A DNA stretch of 64,000 nt, from NCBI RefSeq assembly GCF_037893015.1, contig NC_133663.1, positions 145,556,577 through 145,620,576 of the forward strand, read 5' to 3'. Positions within the stretch are counted from its first letter, which is position 1. The number at the start of each line of letters is the position of its first letter. Positions 33,496-45,789 of the stretch are shown here, one piece after another. Made by a program: the position numbers and the translations under genes. Under the pieces are notes generated by a model. That model searched no databases and was not told the DNA's origin. It worked only from the letters and a program-made list of their open reading frames with translations. Source of the stretch: Macrotis lagotis. Lineage: Eukaryota > Chordata > Mammalia > Peramelemorphia > Peramelidae.

Positions 33496-35400
33496 GGTGA
33501 CTATCAGAGCAGAGCCAAGATCATGGCTTGAAAGTATCATGCGGCTAAAGTTTTTTCCTACACAATATTAAAAGAAGACTCTATACAAACATTACACCTA
33601 CATCTTACCCCCCCCCTCAAAAAACAAGATCAAAACAAGTTTTCACTTGTAGATACAATGGAGGATTTTCAGTGAATGTCCCTTGGGGGGGGAGGGGAAA
33701 TAAATGCCAGCTAAGTGGGAGAGCAAGAAAGCCAGTCAGAAGTTTTGAGCCAGAATGTAGCTGGTCCTAGTAGCTAGAAAACAGCATAGGTACTGGCAGT
33801 TAGATAGTGAGCAGGGAGGTTCCCAAAGTCTTAGCCTTGGGAACAAAGGAGCTAAGACAGGACTGGGTTGGGAACAAACTGCTGCATAGCAAGATCCTGG
33901 ACATACTGAAGGAAACAAACCTCTGCACAGGCAACATCTTGACCTTTGATAAGACAGAGATGTGACCCCAATATCACTCCCCAAAATTAGGGACAATGCT
34001 CCCTATACCCCAAACAATCAAAATGCAGGAAAAAAACAAACGAAGAAAAAAAAACCTAAAGGAGCACTAAACATAGAAATCTACTATACAGATAGAGATG
34101 ATTAAAAAATGCCACTTCAGAAGAAGAACCCAGTGAAAAATTTCCTTCATGGAAAATCTCAAATGAGTTTATTAATTGGACTCAAATTCAAAAATTCCTA
34201 GAAGAGTTTAAAAAAATTAAAAATCAAAGAAGAGAGGAAGAAGAAAAATAATAAAATGAAATGAGAACCATGAAGGACAATTATGAAAAAATTGGCTAAA
34301 GAAATAAACTCCTTTAAAATAAAAATAACTAACTGTAATTAAAATGTAACTTCAATAAATAAAATTGACCATCTGGAAAAAGAATGCAAATCATTTAGAA
34401 CTCAAATCAAACAAATGGAAAAAGAATGAAACACTTCTAAAACTTAAATGAACCATTGGAAAAGGGAATTCAACTCAGCAAAAAATAAAATTAACCAACT
34501 GAAAAAGGAAATGCAAAGGCAGACTAAGAAAAAAACCCCTAAAATTATAATTGGGCATATAGAAACCATTGAATCTTTGTGACACCAAGATTTTATCAAA
34601 CCAATTTAAAAGGCTGTAAAAGAATTGAAGATAATGCAAAGTACCTTTGTGGAATTACAAATGACCTGAAAAATAGACCCAGAAGAGATAATTACTACTT
34701 ATTGGTCTACAACAAAGCCTGAATCAAAAAAAAAAAAAAAAAAACAGCCTGGAAAATATATTTCAGGAAATTATTAGGGAAAACTGTCCAAATCTGCTAG
34801 ATTATGAAGGCAAATTAACCACTGAAGGAATACATAGAAGTACTCCAGAAAAAAGGTCACAGATAAAAACTCCAAGGTCTATCATAGCCAAATTCCATAA
34901 TTCTCAAATAAAGAAGAAAGGCAAGCTGCCTTAAAGAAACATTTCATATAAAAAAGAAGCACAATCAGACATATACAGCAGTTATTACCTTCATCAGTGA
35001 AGAATTGGAGGACCTGGAAAATGGTATTTTGGAGGGTAAAGGACCTAGGATTACAATCAAGAATTACCCTGTAAAAATCAGTGTATTCGGTTTAGGGGAA
35101 AAGACAGAGATATTCAATAAAATAGAAGACTTCCATAATTTCCTGATAAAAAGACCAGAACTGAATACAGAATTCACTCTTAAAATACAAGACTCAAGAA
35201 AGGCATTAAAAGATAAATGGAAAGAGAAAATTAATGAGAACATTAAATTATATACACCTCTACAAGGGGAAAATATCACTTGAAACGTTTGAGAACTGCA
35301 TTTCTCTTAGGACATTTAAAGGGTTGAATGTAGTTGTAGATTATACATATAGAACATGGGTATGGTTGTTTCTTGCCTTTCTATTGAAGTTGAAATGTTT
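33496..35400 (+). mobile_element. Old L1/HAL1-type element, 5' UTR plus ORF1
   Basis: A leader starting near 'gccaagatcatgg' (33513-33525) precedes a long A-rich ORF1-like region. Its coiled-coil part (about 34140-34560) repeats K/E/Q/N-rich units, and the C-terminal domain (about 34780-35283) is the best-kept part. No endonuclease follows, so it may be HAL1-like or an L1 truncated by rearrangement. The right end is not defined by a duplication. Confidence 0.6.
35005..35283 (+). pseudogene. ORF1 C-terminal domain remnant, 92 codons open
   Basis: This open frame carries a run equivalent to LEDLENGILEGKGPRITIKN, then EKTEIFNKIEDFHNFLIKRP and ELNTEF, which match the C-terminal RNA-binding part of L1 ORF1 (compare EIGDFQIFLMKRQELNRKL at 8782-9024). 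It is the distal part only; the upstream coiled coil is interrupted by stops, so no full ORF1 protein could be made. The 71-codon minus-strand frame here is its shadow. Confidence 0.7.
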
Positions 35401-35955
35401 GAGACAAATTTCAGGGCATCCTACTGTTGCTGATCAGACAAACTCAGAATGCTTAACCACAGGTCATGTATAAAATAGTCTAGGTGAAAAGTTGAGGTGT
35501 TTACTCTGAACTTAAGCATCTCATGTATCCTTTGACCTACTTTAATTCTGTCTTGCTCATAGAGCACAGCACTTTCTCTGATGATGGCATCCTATGCTGG
35601 ACAGTCCTGTTTTGTTATCTCCCATATCTTAGACTCAATTGAGAAGACTTTAAGGGAGATCTTCAGTGTCCCAGTACTAGAGTACTGAGAGTCTATAATT
35701 AATTAAATCAGAAGTGGCTTTAATTTACTAGATACTTAAAGGTTTGTTGTACCAAAGAGTCAGAGGGTGGGGAACCTGTTTAGAATTTGGAAATAAATTT
35801 AGAGGGTTGGAAATAAGAGATCAGGAAGTGATTTTATCTTTGTCTTTAATTAAAAAGGGTTTATATATCATGGCTGGGGAACCAAAGGGGAGCAGGGATT
35901 GTGGGAAAACGTGTGCTTGAGGGGAGAAACAAACAAATACTTGATATTTAAATTG
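35401..35955. other. Anonymous sequence, possibly an unknown old repeat
   Basis: The segment 35525-35690 ('gctggacagtcctgttttgt', 'tctcccatatcttagactca') reads like part of an old interspersed repeat rather than unique sequence, but I cannot name it. Confidence 0.25.
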
Positions 35956-36402
35956 CTTAACTAGGTTTCCTGCAGTTTTATCTCCTTTGCTCACTTATTC
36001 TGGAATTTACCTGAATTCTGCTTGGAATTTTAATTTTGAAATATCTTTCAGTAGCTCATCAGTGGATTCTTTCAAGGACTGTTTGACCCTCTGCTTCTAG
36101 AATATCAGGGCAGTTTTTCTCTATAATTTCTTGAAAGGTGTTGCCTACATTTCTTTCTTAATCATGACTTTTAGATAATTTAATACTTCTTAACTAATCT
36201 CTCCTATACCAATTTTCCTGGTCATTTGGAATAGCATGGAATGGGGTAGAATGAGGGCTTTTACATTTTCTTTTTTCTTTTTCTTTCTTTTTCTTTTCTT
36301 ATTCTTTCTTTGTTCCTTCTTTCCTTCCTTCCTTCCTTCCTTCCTTCCTCCCTCCCTCCCTCCGTCTCTCTCTTTCTTCTTTCTTTCTTCCTTTCTTCCT
36401 TC

Positions 36403-36457
<55 letters not shown>

Positions 36458-37478
36458 TTTTCTTATTTTTTATTGCCTTGATTGATTCTAGATGCTTTTT
36501 AGAGGCATTAGTTTCAACTTGCCCCATTCTAATGTTTATGGAATTATTTTCTTCAGTTAGCTTTCATATCTCCATTTCTATTTGTTCAATCCTTTCTTTA
36601 AAGAAGATCCTTTAAAGAACATCAGTCCTTCAGTTGATATTTTTCTTCATTTGGGCAAGTGTATTTTTTAAATAGTTATTTTCTTCAGTCAATTATTATG
36701 CTTTCTTTTCCTAACTTTTGACTCTCTCATTTATAATTCCTGGGCATGACTCTACTTTATTTATTTATTTTCTTCTACATCTTTTTTCAAAATTCTTTTT
36801 GATCTCTTTCAAGGGGATTTTTTGAGATCAAGACCATTTCATATTCCCCTTTAAGGCTTCACATGTAGATTTTTTAGCATTGTTCTGTTTCTGAGTTTGT
36901 ATTTTGAACTTTATCAGATTATTGCCAGAGGTTTCTTTTTTTTTCTTTTTGTTTTGGCTAATCTTTTACAGTGATCTATGTTTCTGCATCAGGACATCAC
37001 AGTCATAAACTTTTTTCTTGTGGGGGTCAGGCTGACCAGTGTATTTCCTTAGGATGACTTGCCCACCATGTTAAGGCCTATTTGCTCGCTCCACCTTTGC
37101 CATTGTTCTGTGGCTCATAATTTGTCTTATCTACTGGGGATGGTGACTTCACAGATGGCATTATGTGTCATTCCTCTATTGAGGCAGGACCATGGTGAAT
37201 TAGTTGCTGATCTATTCTGTGGCTAAGAACCTCCTGCTTATTTACTCATATGTTGTGCTGTTCTTCCTAATTACTCCCATGAGAAATGTTTTTTTTTTCC
37301 TGAACTCTTTCTAAGATGCATTATGCTGGAAAATTATTTTTCCTCTGAATTTTGTATGTTCTGTTGCTACAGAATTCATTTAGAGGCTTGAACTAATTCT
37401 TTTTTTTCCTTAAAGGAAGTGAGAAATGCTTAGGTAACTTCTTGGGCTTTTTCCTCCATCGTGGTTTGATCTCTAGAG
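35956..37478 (-). mobile_element. Old L1 5' half with a microsatellite inside ORF1
   Basis: 'tatcagggcagtttttctct' (36104) and the following ORF1-type order correspond to ORF1 of L1-A around 6630-6760. ORF1 continues after a 200-bp pyrimidine microsatellite, then a GC-richer leader (36990-37478) ends at a 'cctccatcgtggtttgatct' segment, a degraded YY1-type 5' end. Confidence 0.65.
36266..36462. repeat. (CTTT)n/(CCTT)n pyrimidine microsatellite, about 200 bp
   Basis: Nearly pure C/T on the plus strand, made of TTTC, CCTT, CCTC and CTTT blocks. The three overlapping frames (F/S/L-rich on plus, KERKKERK-like on minus) are artefacts. Confidence 0.98.
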
Positions 37479-38455
37479 TCATAGTTGGGAGCCTAATGCA
37501 CTGTAAGGAATTGGTACAATCATTCATAAAACAATATTGAATTTATTAAGTATAGTGACTAAAATATTTAAATCCTTTCAATGAAAGATTACAAGGTATT
37601 TATAATCTACCCAAAATAAATTAATCTTATTAAATATTGCATTACTGGAATACAAAAATTCATCTACAAAAATATAAGCCTCCATAATCACAAAAATATT
37701 TTCGGGAACTTTTTTGTTGTAAAAAACAATTTGATACAAGGATGATGTCCTTTTTGAATCTTCCTTTATAATTATGGTATAAGAAATGACACACATGAGA
37801 AATGCAGAAAACACAGAATGAAAAATATGAGAGTAGCTTTCATAAATTGGTGCAAAAATAAAATAAATGAAGTCAAAGAATAATAAGTTAATGTCCTAAA
37901 GGGGTAAGTAGAAAGAATAAAATATCTATTTGATACAAGGAATACTTGTTTCAGAGGGGTGGTAGGAATTTACAATATGACAACGAGGTAGTTGTACAAA
38001 TACAAGATATTTTTTAAAATATTTTTGAAAGTCATTGAAGTTCTGACAGCAGGAAAATTCATGAACATTATTTCCAAGGATTAATGATTGTCAAATAGAG
38101 AATTTAGAGTGATAAAAGACTCTTAACTATTTTTTCTTGAAAATAAAGCCAGAATTAAAAACTTCCTGAGAAATTAATACTTTTATATCAATAGAAAGGA
38201 GGCTATGGGTGATAATCATTATGATAGTTCTTTATTACCAAGAAAATTTTAAATTATGCTTAAGATTGTTATACTGGAGCATGGAAAATCTTGCATGTAG
38301 AAGGTAAAATACTTAGATCAGTACATATTGAGCTCTAGTTATGAAAAGTGGATCTATTAGTGGCCAGAGTTCTTCAGGAAATCAAGGAAGAAACTAAGGG
38401 GTAGAGTATGGGAGAGTAACAGACATTCATTTTAAAAATCTGCAATAGGCAAGCA
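37479..38455. other. Anonymous AT-rich sequence
   Basis: The 78-codon minus-strand frame (37578-37814) is hydrophobic from AT content and has no recognisable motif. Confidence 0.4.
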
Positions 38456-38664
38456 GAAGATAAAGTAGAAAGTGTTCTGTATTTGGAGTCAAGAAAATCT
38501 GACTGTTTTACCCTGGTTAAGTCATATAGCCCATTTTCCTTCTGTTTCCTCATCTATAAAATGAACTGGAGAGTCATCTGACAAAACTCTTTAGAATATT
38601 TGCCAAGGAAATCTGAAATAAATCATGAAGTCAGTTAATCAAAAACATGACTACCAACAACAAT
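38456..38664 (+). mobile_element. SINE-C copy, diverged
   Basis: After a worn tRNA-like head come 'gtttcctcatctataaaatg', 'aactggagagtcatctgaca', 'atatttgccaaggaaatctg' and a tail with 'caacaacaatg'. The same tail occurs in the two copies near 42.2-42.8 kb and differs from SINE-A and SINE-B. Confidence 0.75.
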
Positions 38665-39658
38665 GTTCCATTGAAAAAAGAGTTGTGAAAAAGACAAAAC
38701 ACAGGGTAGTTACTATTTTTTTATTTTTAGGAATCAAAAGCAAGTATCAAAGGAGCCTGAAATCCATCTCGAGAGAGAGAGAGGCTAGGGTATTTTGAGA
38801 AAGGAGCAGACATTGAATTTAGAAAGTTAGAGTTTATGAAAAATGAGAAGAACAAGTAATTTTGAGAGACTAATAACAAAAGACATTTATATATCTCCTA
38901 TGTAAATTAGACTGTGATCTGGGTATAAATAGAGAGTAAATTTCATAGTAAAAAGGGAATGATGTAATATTATCTTTCATAGATGAGATTTGTTAGGAAA
39001 TTCATAAAGAATACAATAAGGTAGTAGTATTATTATGGATGTGGTATGTTGTAATAATAAGTGAGTTACCTGTAAGATATGCAAAATGTAATTCAAAAGA
39101 GATTCAGGAAAACAGTAATGTACTGGAAGAGAAGGCAATATCATTTATCTGAAAATATACTTCTAAGAGATAAAATGTTTGCTAATAACAATAATAATAA
39201 AAAATATATTTGGGGGAAACATTACGGCTCTCGTATCATTACTTCATTGGTAAAATGAGTTCCTTTTCCTTCTAGGAGACTGTCAGTCTTATTGTTATTT
39301 AATTCATTATCTCTTGGTCAAAACCCTAGTAATAAGTCTCACTAAATTAAGCTTAATTTGTCTTTAGAATATTTTTATACAGTAGAGGAATGATACTGAG
39401 TTCCTTTTTTGGGTTCCTTTTATACTTATTCACAGAACATGAGATCTAAATAGGGGTTATATTCCTAATTATATTTGAAAACCATTAAAGATGCTTAAGC
39501 ACATGAATTACCATTGATTTTATTTCATTCACCTTTGCTTTATTAAAATGATCATTTTTTGTCTTATATCTATATTCCTATATTAATTCAGTGGGTAAAC
39601 TTGTTCTTTATGCTTTATATAGAAGCACCACTATAAAGATTTATAATTAGTAAGTGAC

Positions 39659-39659
<1 letters not shown>
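38665..39659. other. Anonymous AT-rich sequence
   Basis: Nothing recognised. Confidence 0.4.

Positions 39660-39717
<58 letters not shown>
39660..39717. repeat. (GA)n microsatellite
   Basis: About 28 uninterrupted GA units. Confidence 0.98.
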
Positions 39718-39722
<5 letters not shown>

Positions 39723-41405
39723 TTAAAATCACATTATATGCAGGCAATATGGTGTTAGATAAACAAATAAAATAGCAAGGAAGACTTACAGACATAATTA
39801 TTAGTAGAAGCTCAAAATAACATCCCTTTGTCTTATATTGCCTAATCTAGATTTGTCCCTGAGAAATCTAAAAATATAACTTGAATAGAACTCATGTCAA
39901 AATTTGTAGAAGTGTTTGTAACTCTTTTTATAGAGTATTCTTATTCTATATTAACACCAAAATAAAATTTGTGAACAGGAATATTTATTCTATCTCAAAG
40001 TAATAGCAATATACACATATAAATGAACAGAAGAATGTATCATTTTCCTCCTCTAGTCAACCTCATATTTAAGCCCAAACCATCAAATAGACATTGTTTT
40101 ATTATATTATATTAAGATCTTTGATTTCCCTTAATATACAGCAAGATCTTTTTTTTTGCCCATGACACAGCAAACCCATTATGTACTACTTTATATTCCT
40201 TTTAAATATAAAATAAATTGTCATCATATATTTTGTTAAGTTCTGCTTTATTTCTAGCTATTTATTTAGTCATTGAGATTTATATTACTACTGTGTTTCT
40301 GGTCTTCTATCAAATACAAAATACACTTGGCATTAATAGATAACATCCTTCTTCCTGGACATGTACGATTTTAATAATTCATAGTAATAATTGAGGGCAA
40401 AATTTAGGTTTTTGAATTTTTTGTATTGCTTTGACTCCCATTTCCCCTTCAGATTTAGAAGTCATATTTGCATCTTCTTTCCAAAAACATAATATTTCCT
40501 AGGAATTTCTCTTTTCTGATTGAAGGTTATGTCACAGAACTTTTTACTTGAGTTCACAAGTAAGGTGATTCTGCTGTTGGACTTTTAATGAATATCACCT
40601 TTCTCTTGCTAAAAAAAATTAGTACTATATGATTTCCAGTTGATCCTTGTCTTTATATAGAAAACTGGGGTTTAGGAACTTCTCAAACATCTCCAGAAAT
40701 CTGGGATTTTGGAAATTATTTGCAGATAACAATTTTCTTCTGTTTTGCCCAGAATGGCACATGTCCTGCTGCTGTCCCACTTCTCAACAAAATTTTTCTA
40801 GAAAGTCATTACTCAAGTATAATATTAAAAGACTGAATAAATGACCCAAATGTCTACCTGACTTTGATTAGAAAATTTTCAAACAATGATGAAATACTTT
40901 TCTAAATTTCACTGAAAATGATTTATCCATTCAAAACAGGTGAAAATATGTCAAAGCAATTTAAAATTTGTAAAGTTATGTAGTAGAATATCTAAAAGGA
41001 AGAGATCTTTACTATATATTAGTGACTAATGCATACTTTACCTTCTCAGAATTTTGAAGCTTCAAGTTAGATATTTACTCAAATTCTTATTTATAACATA
41101 TAAAGTTCCCCTTTGAAGGTTGTGATGAGCAGCTACAAAGTAAAATGTTCTACTTTCATATATAAGATGATCCCACTGACCTACCTTTATTATTAGTACT
41201 TTGTGATATTTTTATAGAAATGTGTTTGTCTTTGTGTGCATGTTTGTATGTGTGTGCATGTATATGTGAGTGTGCATCTATGTCTGTGTGTGCATGTCTG
41301 TATTTAGTAATGTTGCAAATTAGCTATGGTCACATATGCTACTTTATACATTCTGAGATAAGATTCATGATATCAGATAATCATAATAGCCAAATCCAAC
41401 TACAC

Positions 41406-41408
<3 letters not shown>
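39718..41408. other. Anonymous AT-rich sequence
   Basis: The longest stretch of the window without a recognised repeat. A TG-rich degenerate patch (41220-41305) gives a spurious C-rich 62-codon frame. Confidence 0.4.

Positions 41409-41443
<35 letters not shown>
41409..41443. repeat. (AT)n microsatellite
   Basis: About 17 AT units. Confidence 0.97.
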
Positions 41444-41446
<3 letters not shown>

Positions 41447-42204
41447 CCCTAATATGATTAAAATTACAATTAAAATTTTCTAACATGATAAAATTAATTG
41501 AATTAATATTTATTGCATCTGTTTTTTTCCTACTTTGTATAAGCAGAAGAAATTTATATTTTTCTTTCAAAGGAAATTAAGTAATGTGCCTGTATTCATA
41601 AATTTTGAACAAAAATCTAGTATGGTCCTGATTTTGATAGAAGGAAAGAGGAAAAATTGGAACAGAAACAGAGGAACATGATGTATTCTATCTCTCCTAT
41701 GAACATTTTTATGAGAATATATAATTACATCACAGCAGAGAAGAGAATGTTCTAAAAGTTTTACACTATTCATATTTTTTGTTTGGATGATTAGATGATA
41801 AAATATGCATAGTATAAAACACACAGACAATGAGCTAGAAAAGCAAACCTATTAATAATGGAAAGAAAAAATGATGAAATTGAAGGATTACTATGAAATG
41901 ATGTTACCGGTTATAGTGAAAGTGTTGGTAAAGAAGGAACAGAGATATAATGAGATGCAACAAGGTTTGAATATTTAACTAAAACTATTTAAGTTTAGTG
42001 TTAATTGCAACTTAATCTTTGCTAAAACTTATATATCTATCCATCTCCATTTAATTTGGTTAAGACTGCATTTGAATGTCTTCTCCATTCTCTTTAATAT
42101 TTTCCTACTCCATTTAATTTTCCTTTTTCTTTTATAGGAGTATTTAAAGAATGAAGGAAAAGTATAAATTGCTGAAGTACAAGATCTCTAAGATAGTTTT
42201 GAGT
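41444..42204. other. Anonymous AT-rich sequence
   Basis: Nothing recognised. Confidence 0.4.
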
Positions 42205-42475
42205 AGCAAACTCCTTGTTGTTATTGAAGTTTTTCAGTCATGTCTATTTGTGTCCTTATATGGAAATTTCTTAGAAAAAGATACTGGAGTGATTTGCCAT
42301 TTCTTTCTCCAACTCATTTTAGATATGTCAAAACTGAGATAAGTAGTTAAATGACTTTTTCATGGTCTCATAGCAAGGAAGATTCTGAGGACAGATTTGA
42401 ACTCTGGAAGAATAATTTACCTGATTTTAGGCCCAGAACACTACATATTACATTGTCTAACTCCTCCATGTAAAG
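42205..42475 (-). mobile_element. SINE-C copy, reverse
   Basis: 'ttgttgttattgaagttttt', 'agatactggagtgatttgcc', 'tttctttctccaactcattt' and a reversed head give the SINE-C order from tail to head. A 63-codon frame across it is spurious. Confidence 0.8.
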
Positions 42476-42587
42476 TAAACCTGTTACTTTAACGTATAGC
42501 TCAAAGAAGAACTGTATTGCTTTGAGTTATGAACATAAGTTTTATCTTATAGGCTTTCCCATAATTATTTTCCATAGGTCACATTAG

Positions 42588-42815
42588 AGATAGCCACATA
42601 ATTCACTAGATAGAATGGTGGACCTGGAGTCAGGAAGACCTGTGTTCATAACCAGCATTGGACTCTAGCTATATGACACTGGGAAAGACACTTAACCTCT
42701 GTTATTCTGGAGAAGGAGCTGTGAAATAACTTTAATATCTTTGTCCAACAAAATTTCTTGCACATAATGATTCATGGAATCAGAAAGAGTTGGATATGAC
42801 TGAACAATAATATGG
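42588..42815 (+). mobile_element. SINE-C copy, forward
   Basis: Head 'cactagatagaatggtggac', then 'tggagtcaggaagacctgtg', 'tggagaaggagctgtgaaat', 'gaatcagaaagagttggata' and 'tgactgaacaataatatgg'. It is in opposite orientation to the copy about 110 bp to its left. Confidence 0.82.
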
Positions 42816-42989
42816 ATCACATTAGTACTATCCAGAGAAGCTCTAAGGGAAGATAAGAATCTTATTTTTTCCTTTCTCCTAAAAATATTCAGTTTCTTTC
42901 CTTTAAGTAGTTATATATTTTATATGAATATATATTTGTTTTAAAAATTTATAAACAAACTTATTTAAAGATATTTACATAATAGAAAA

Positions 42990-43378
42990 AACCTACTTCC
43001 TAGGGAAGGACATTTCCTACTTCTCTTCTTCCAAATGACTGTATATTAGCCCTATGAAAAAGAAAGTTCTCTACAAAGAAAATTCTATTCCAATCAAGAA
43101 TGACATATCTGGAGAAAAAAAGACAATCTACTTCTTCAAGGAGAAAATGAATATTTATTGAAAGAGGGTGATTACAAGTTTTTATTAAAAGAGCAGAGTC
43201 AAGTAAAAATTCAACTTTTAAATAGAAACTCAAGAGAAGAATAAAGAAGTAAACAGGAAAGAGGAACAAAATGAGGAATTCAAAAGATAACAAATGGGGA
43301 TGAGGATGATAGAGGAATGGACATATCAAGGGAAGTAATAGCTCAAAGGGGGAAAATAGATTGTGAAGAAGAAGGAAA

Positions 43379-43421
<43 letters not shown>

Positions 43422-43880
43422 CAGAGAGACAGATAGACAGAGACAGAGACAAAGAGAGACACAGAGGCAGAGAGAGTGAGAGAAAGAGACAGCAAGAAAA
43501 AAAGAAAAAAGAGAAGGGAAGGGAAGAGAGAATATACTAAATAGGGGGAAATAAGATGGAGGGGAAATACAAAGTTAGCAATCCTAACTTTGAATATAAA
43601 TGGGATGTACTAGCCCATTAAATGAAATTTGGAGACCAGAATTGATTAAAAATCAGAATTCAAGAATATATTTTTCACATGAAACACTTAAAGCAGAGTG
43701 ACATACACAATATAAAATAAGCATCTAAAGTCGTATCTATTGAGTTTCATCTGAGTTTATTTAAAAAGGCAATAGTAATCATGCTCTCAAGCAAACCAAA
43801 ATAAAAAAATATATATTCCTATTAAAAGAAACAGGTAGTGGAAATATATGTTGCTCAGAGAAAAAGTACCATAGCAATAT
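42990..43880 (+). mobile_element. Old L1 fragment (ORF1 end, spacer, endonuclease start)
   Basis: The left part has worn ORF1 C-terminal sequence (43130-43260), followed by a purine-rich spacer including the GA tract, then 'aactttgaatataaatggga' (TLNINGM, an endonuclease start) near 43587. All frames are broken. The 150-codon minus-strand frame is antisense to it. Confidence 0.6.
43381..43500. repeat. (GA)n and GACA purine tract
   Basis: (GA)n at 43383-43412 followed by GACAGA-type units; it lies within the purine-rich L1 spacer and may have grown from it. Confidence 0.93.
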
Positions 43881-43896
43881 TCTAATATCATTAACA

Positions 43897-43901
<5 letters not shown>

Positions 43902-43943
<42 letters not shown>

Positions 43944-44010
43944 TATGGGAGATATGTATGTACATATATGTACATATATATAAATTCATATATATATATA
44001 TATATATATA
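43902..44010. repeat. Compound (AT)n/(AC)n microsatellite
   Basis: (AT)n, (AC)n, a TGTACATA-type spacer and a second (AT)n run. Confidence 0.95.
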
Positions 44011-45070
44011 GCATCCAATTTCGTAAAGGAAAGGTTAAATGCTTTATAAGAGAAAAAATATAGTAAAATTATAGTAATGAAGTACCACACCTCTGAGGAA
44101 GAGTCATCAATGACAAGCCTATGTAAAGTTATTGCCCCTATTTAGATTTGAAGGAATCTGTCCTTTTCTGAAAAATCACTATTATTCACTATTAAACTTC
44201 ACCTCCAGAAACATGGAATCAAGACTATATGCCAAAAAATGCATGTTGCCGCCTAAATGGGGAAAAAGTTTCCTTTCCTAGAAGGGCTGGTGGTGAAATG
44301 AAGATAATTAAAAATGCTATTTCCAGGATCTAAGAACAGAAGGACCAGTCACTCCCAATGATTATTCATTAGTAGTCTTTTGTTTATGGAGTACAATATG
44401 AGCCATGAAAGTGCCTGTTTCAACTCTTCTTCAAAAGAGAAACCAGATATCATTTTGGGACATTATCACGAAAAACAAGACAAGATGAAAGAGAAGCAGA
44501 TCCTATATCAGATCTCAGTATAGGTATGATGGCTTCTCTACAGGTTCAATATCTCTATGAAAGGTAGATGAGTCAAAGTGAGCTGGGCAAGAACAACTGA
44601 AATACCTTTGACAGCAATAAGTATAGGCTTTCATGAGCACATGTGAATTTGGAAAAGGCTTTCTTTTTGGCTAATACTTCTGGATATGATCAAGAATAAA
44701 TTCTGATTTGTTAACTTTCCTGCTGAAATGTCTTGATTCTGCAGATTGAAGGCAATGCTAATTCAATAGTCTAAATTGGTCTATAGTTGTCAGGATTATA
44801 AATTATGATGCTTTCTGGCAATACAATAATTAACATAGCTTTATGGTCCATGTCTTAACAAAAGCATTGTTGTGCTACAATATAAAATAGGAAAATTTAA
44901 ATAGTTAAATAGTTAAAGTATTCCACACTATGGCTCTTGATAGAGGTATTCTACTTCTTCCTTTCTTGATTCTACCATTACTATGGTCCTTATGCTTATT
45001 GTGGTCTTGTCGATAGAAGATTTTTTCTGATTAATTCAATTCTCCAAAATAGTACTTCCTATACAGACAT
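44011..45070. other. Anonymous sequence
   Basis: No repeat family is recognised. It could be part of the same old insertion as the possible pseudogene to the right, but no continuous frame supports this. Confidence 0.3.
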
Positions 45071-45301
45071 TTATGGACCCTTCATCAAAACATCTTGGAA
45101 ATCCATGAACAAACTGGACAAACCCTTTATTAAATCTTCCTGATCAATGAGGATGCTGACCTTCTCTTTTAACAAGGACAATAGAGTCTGGAAGTCTGGG
45201 TTGAGCCCTTGATAAAGGTCATGTTTAAAACTCCCAATGGTCATCAGATCCACAAACACCAATTTGGGACACTTGAAATAGATGTGTCCAACTGTAGCCA
45301 T
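45071..45301 (-). pseudogene. Possible host-derived gene fragment, 76-codon frame
   Basis: The frame starts at an ATG in a good context (GAAACAATGG) and ends in TAA. It encodes a non-repetitive, helix-prone sequence with SLLKEKVSILIDQEDLIKG and LSSLFMDF near its end. The spacing (FxxLLxLLK...ID...LI..LSxLF.DF.DVL) recalls a PAH helix pair as in SIN3-type proteins, but this is a weak impression. Unlike most frames here it does not match L1, SINE or microsatellite sequence. It may be part of a decayed processed pseudogene. A chance frame cannot be ruled out. Confidence 0.25.
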
Positions 45302-45569
45302 TGTTTCTGAACAAGAGAACTCATATTTATTTTCTTTTCACTGCTTTTAATCTGCACAATGACTTTTAATCTCCAAAAATCCTTCATCCTTCCAGGAATT
45401 GTTTACTTTGCCTGCCAACTTCACAGAGGCCACAGTATCCAACATGCAGAATATGGGACAGCAATCAATTTGTGCATATTGTATTTCTACAAATGGTTAA
45501 TAAAATGTCATTTTATCTCAAGACAGGAAGATAGAATTTTATTATTTGTTATGTTTTTTCTGACAGTTC

Positions 45570-45756
45570 CTGGGAATACTTCCCTCTAAATCTGTGATAC
45601 CCATGAGAATTTATCTCATTCATCATGTCAACAAGATTTGTTTTGCCGTAGCTACCATTCAGGGTTGAATGACTGGGAGATCTAGTGGTTGCCTCACCAC
45701 CACCTGCTTTACTTATATCTTCACCTCTGGCAGCACCAGTTCAGCTCAGCTGAAAT
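45570..45756 (-). pseudogene. Second short coding-like frame upstream of the 76-codon frame
   Basis: On the minus strand an approximately 60-codon open stretch reads GEDISKAGGGEATTRSPSHS, followed by a segment with YGKTNLVDMMNEI and ends at a stop. It lacks its own ATG at the left. Its composition (G, S, T, charged) is unlike the F/L/K/N-rich translations of the AT-rich surroundings, so it may be an exon-like or pseudogene piece. No family is recognised. Confidence 0.2.
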
Positions 45757-45789
45757 GCTTATAGTTCTCTTCACATTCCAAGTCACTCC

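Noticed and set aside
36236..36615. Frames of 81-101 codons on both strands
   Set aside because: They arise from the pyrimidine microsatellite and have no non-repetitive content.
43000..43452. 150-codon minus-strand frame, rich in L and S
   Set aside because: It is antisense to an old plus-strand L1 ORF1/spacer and starts in a (GA)n tract.
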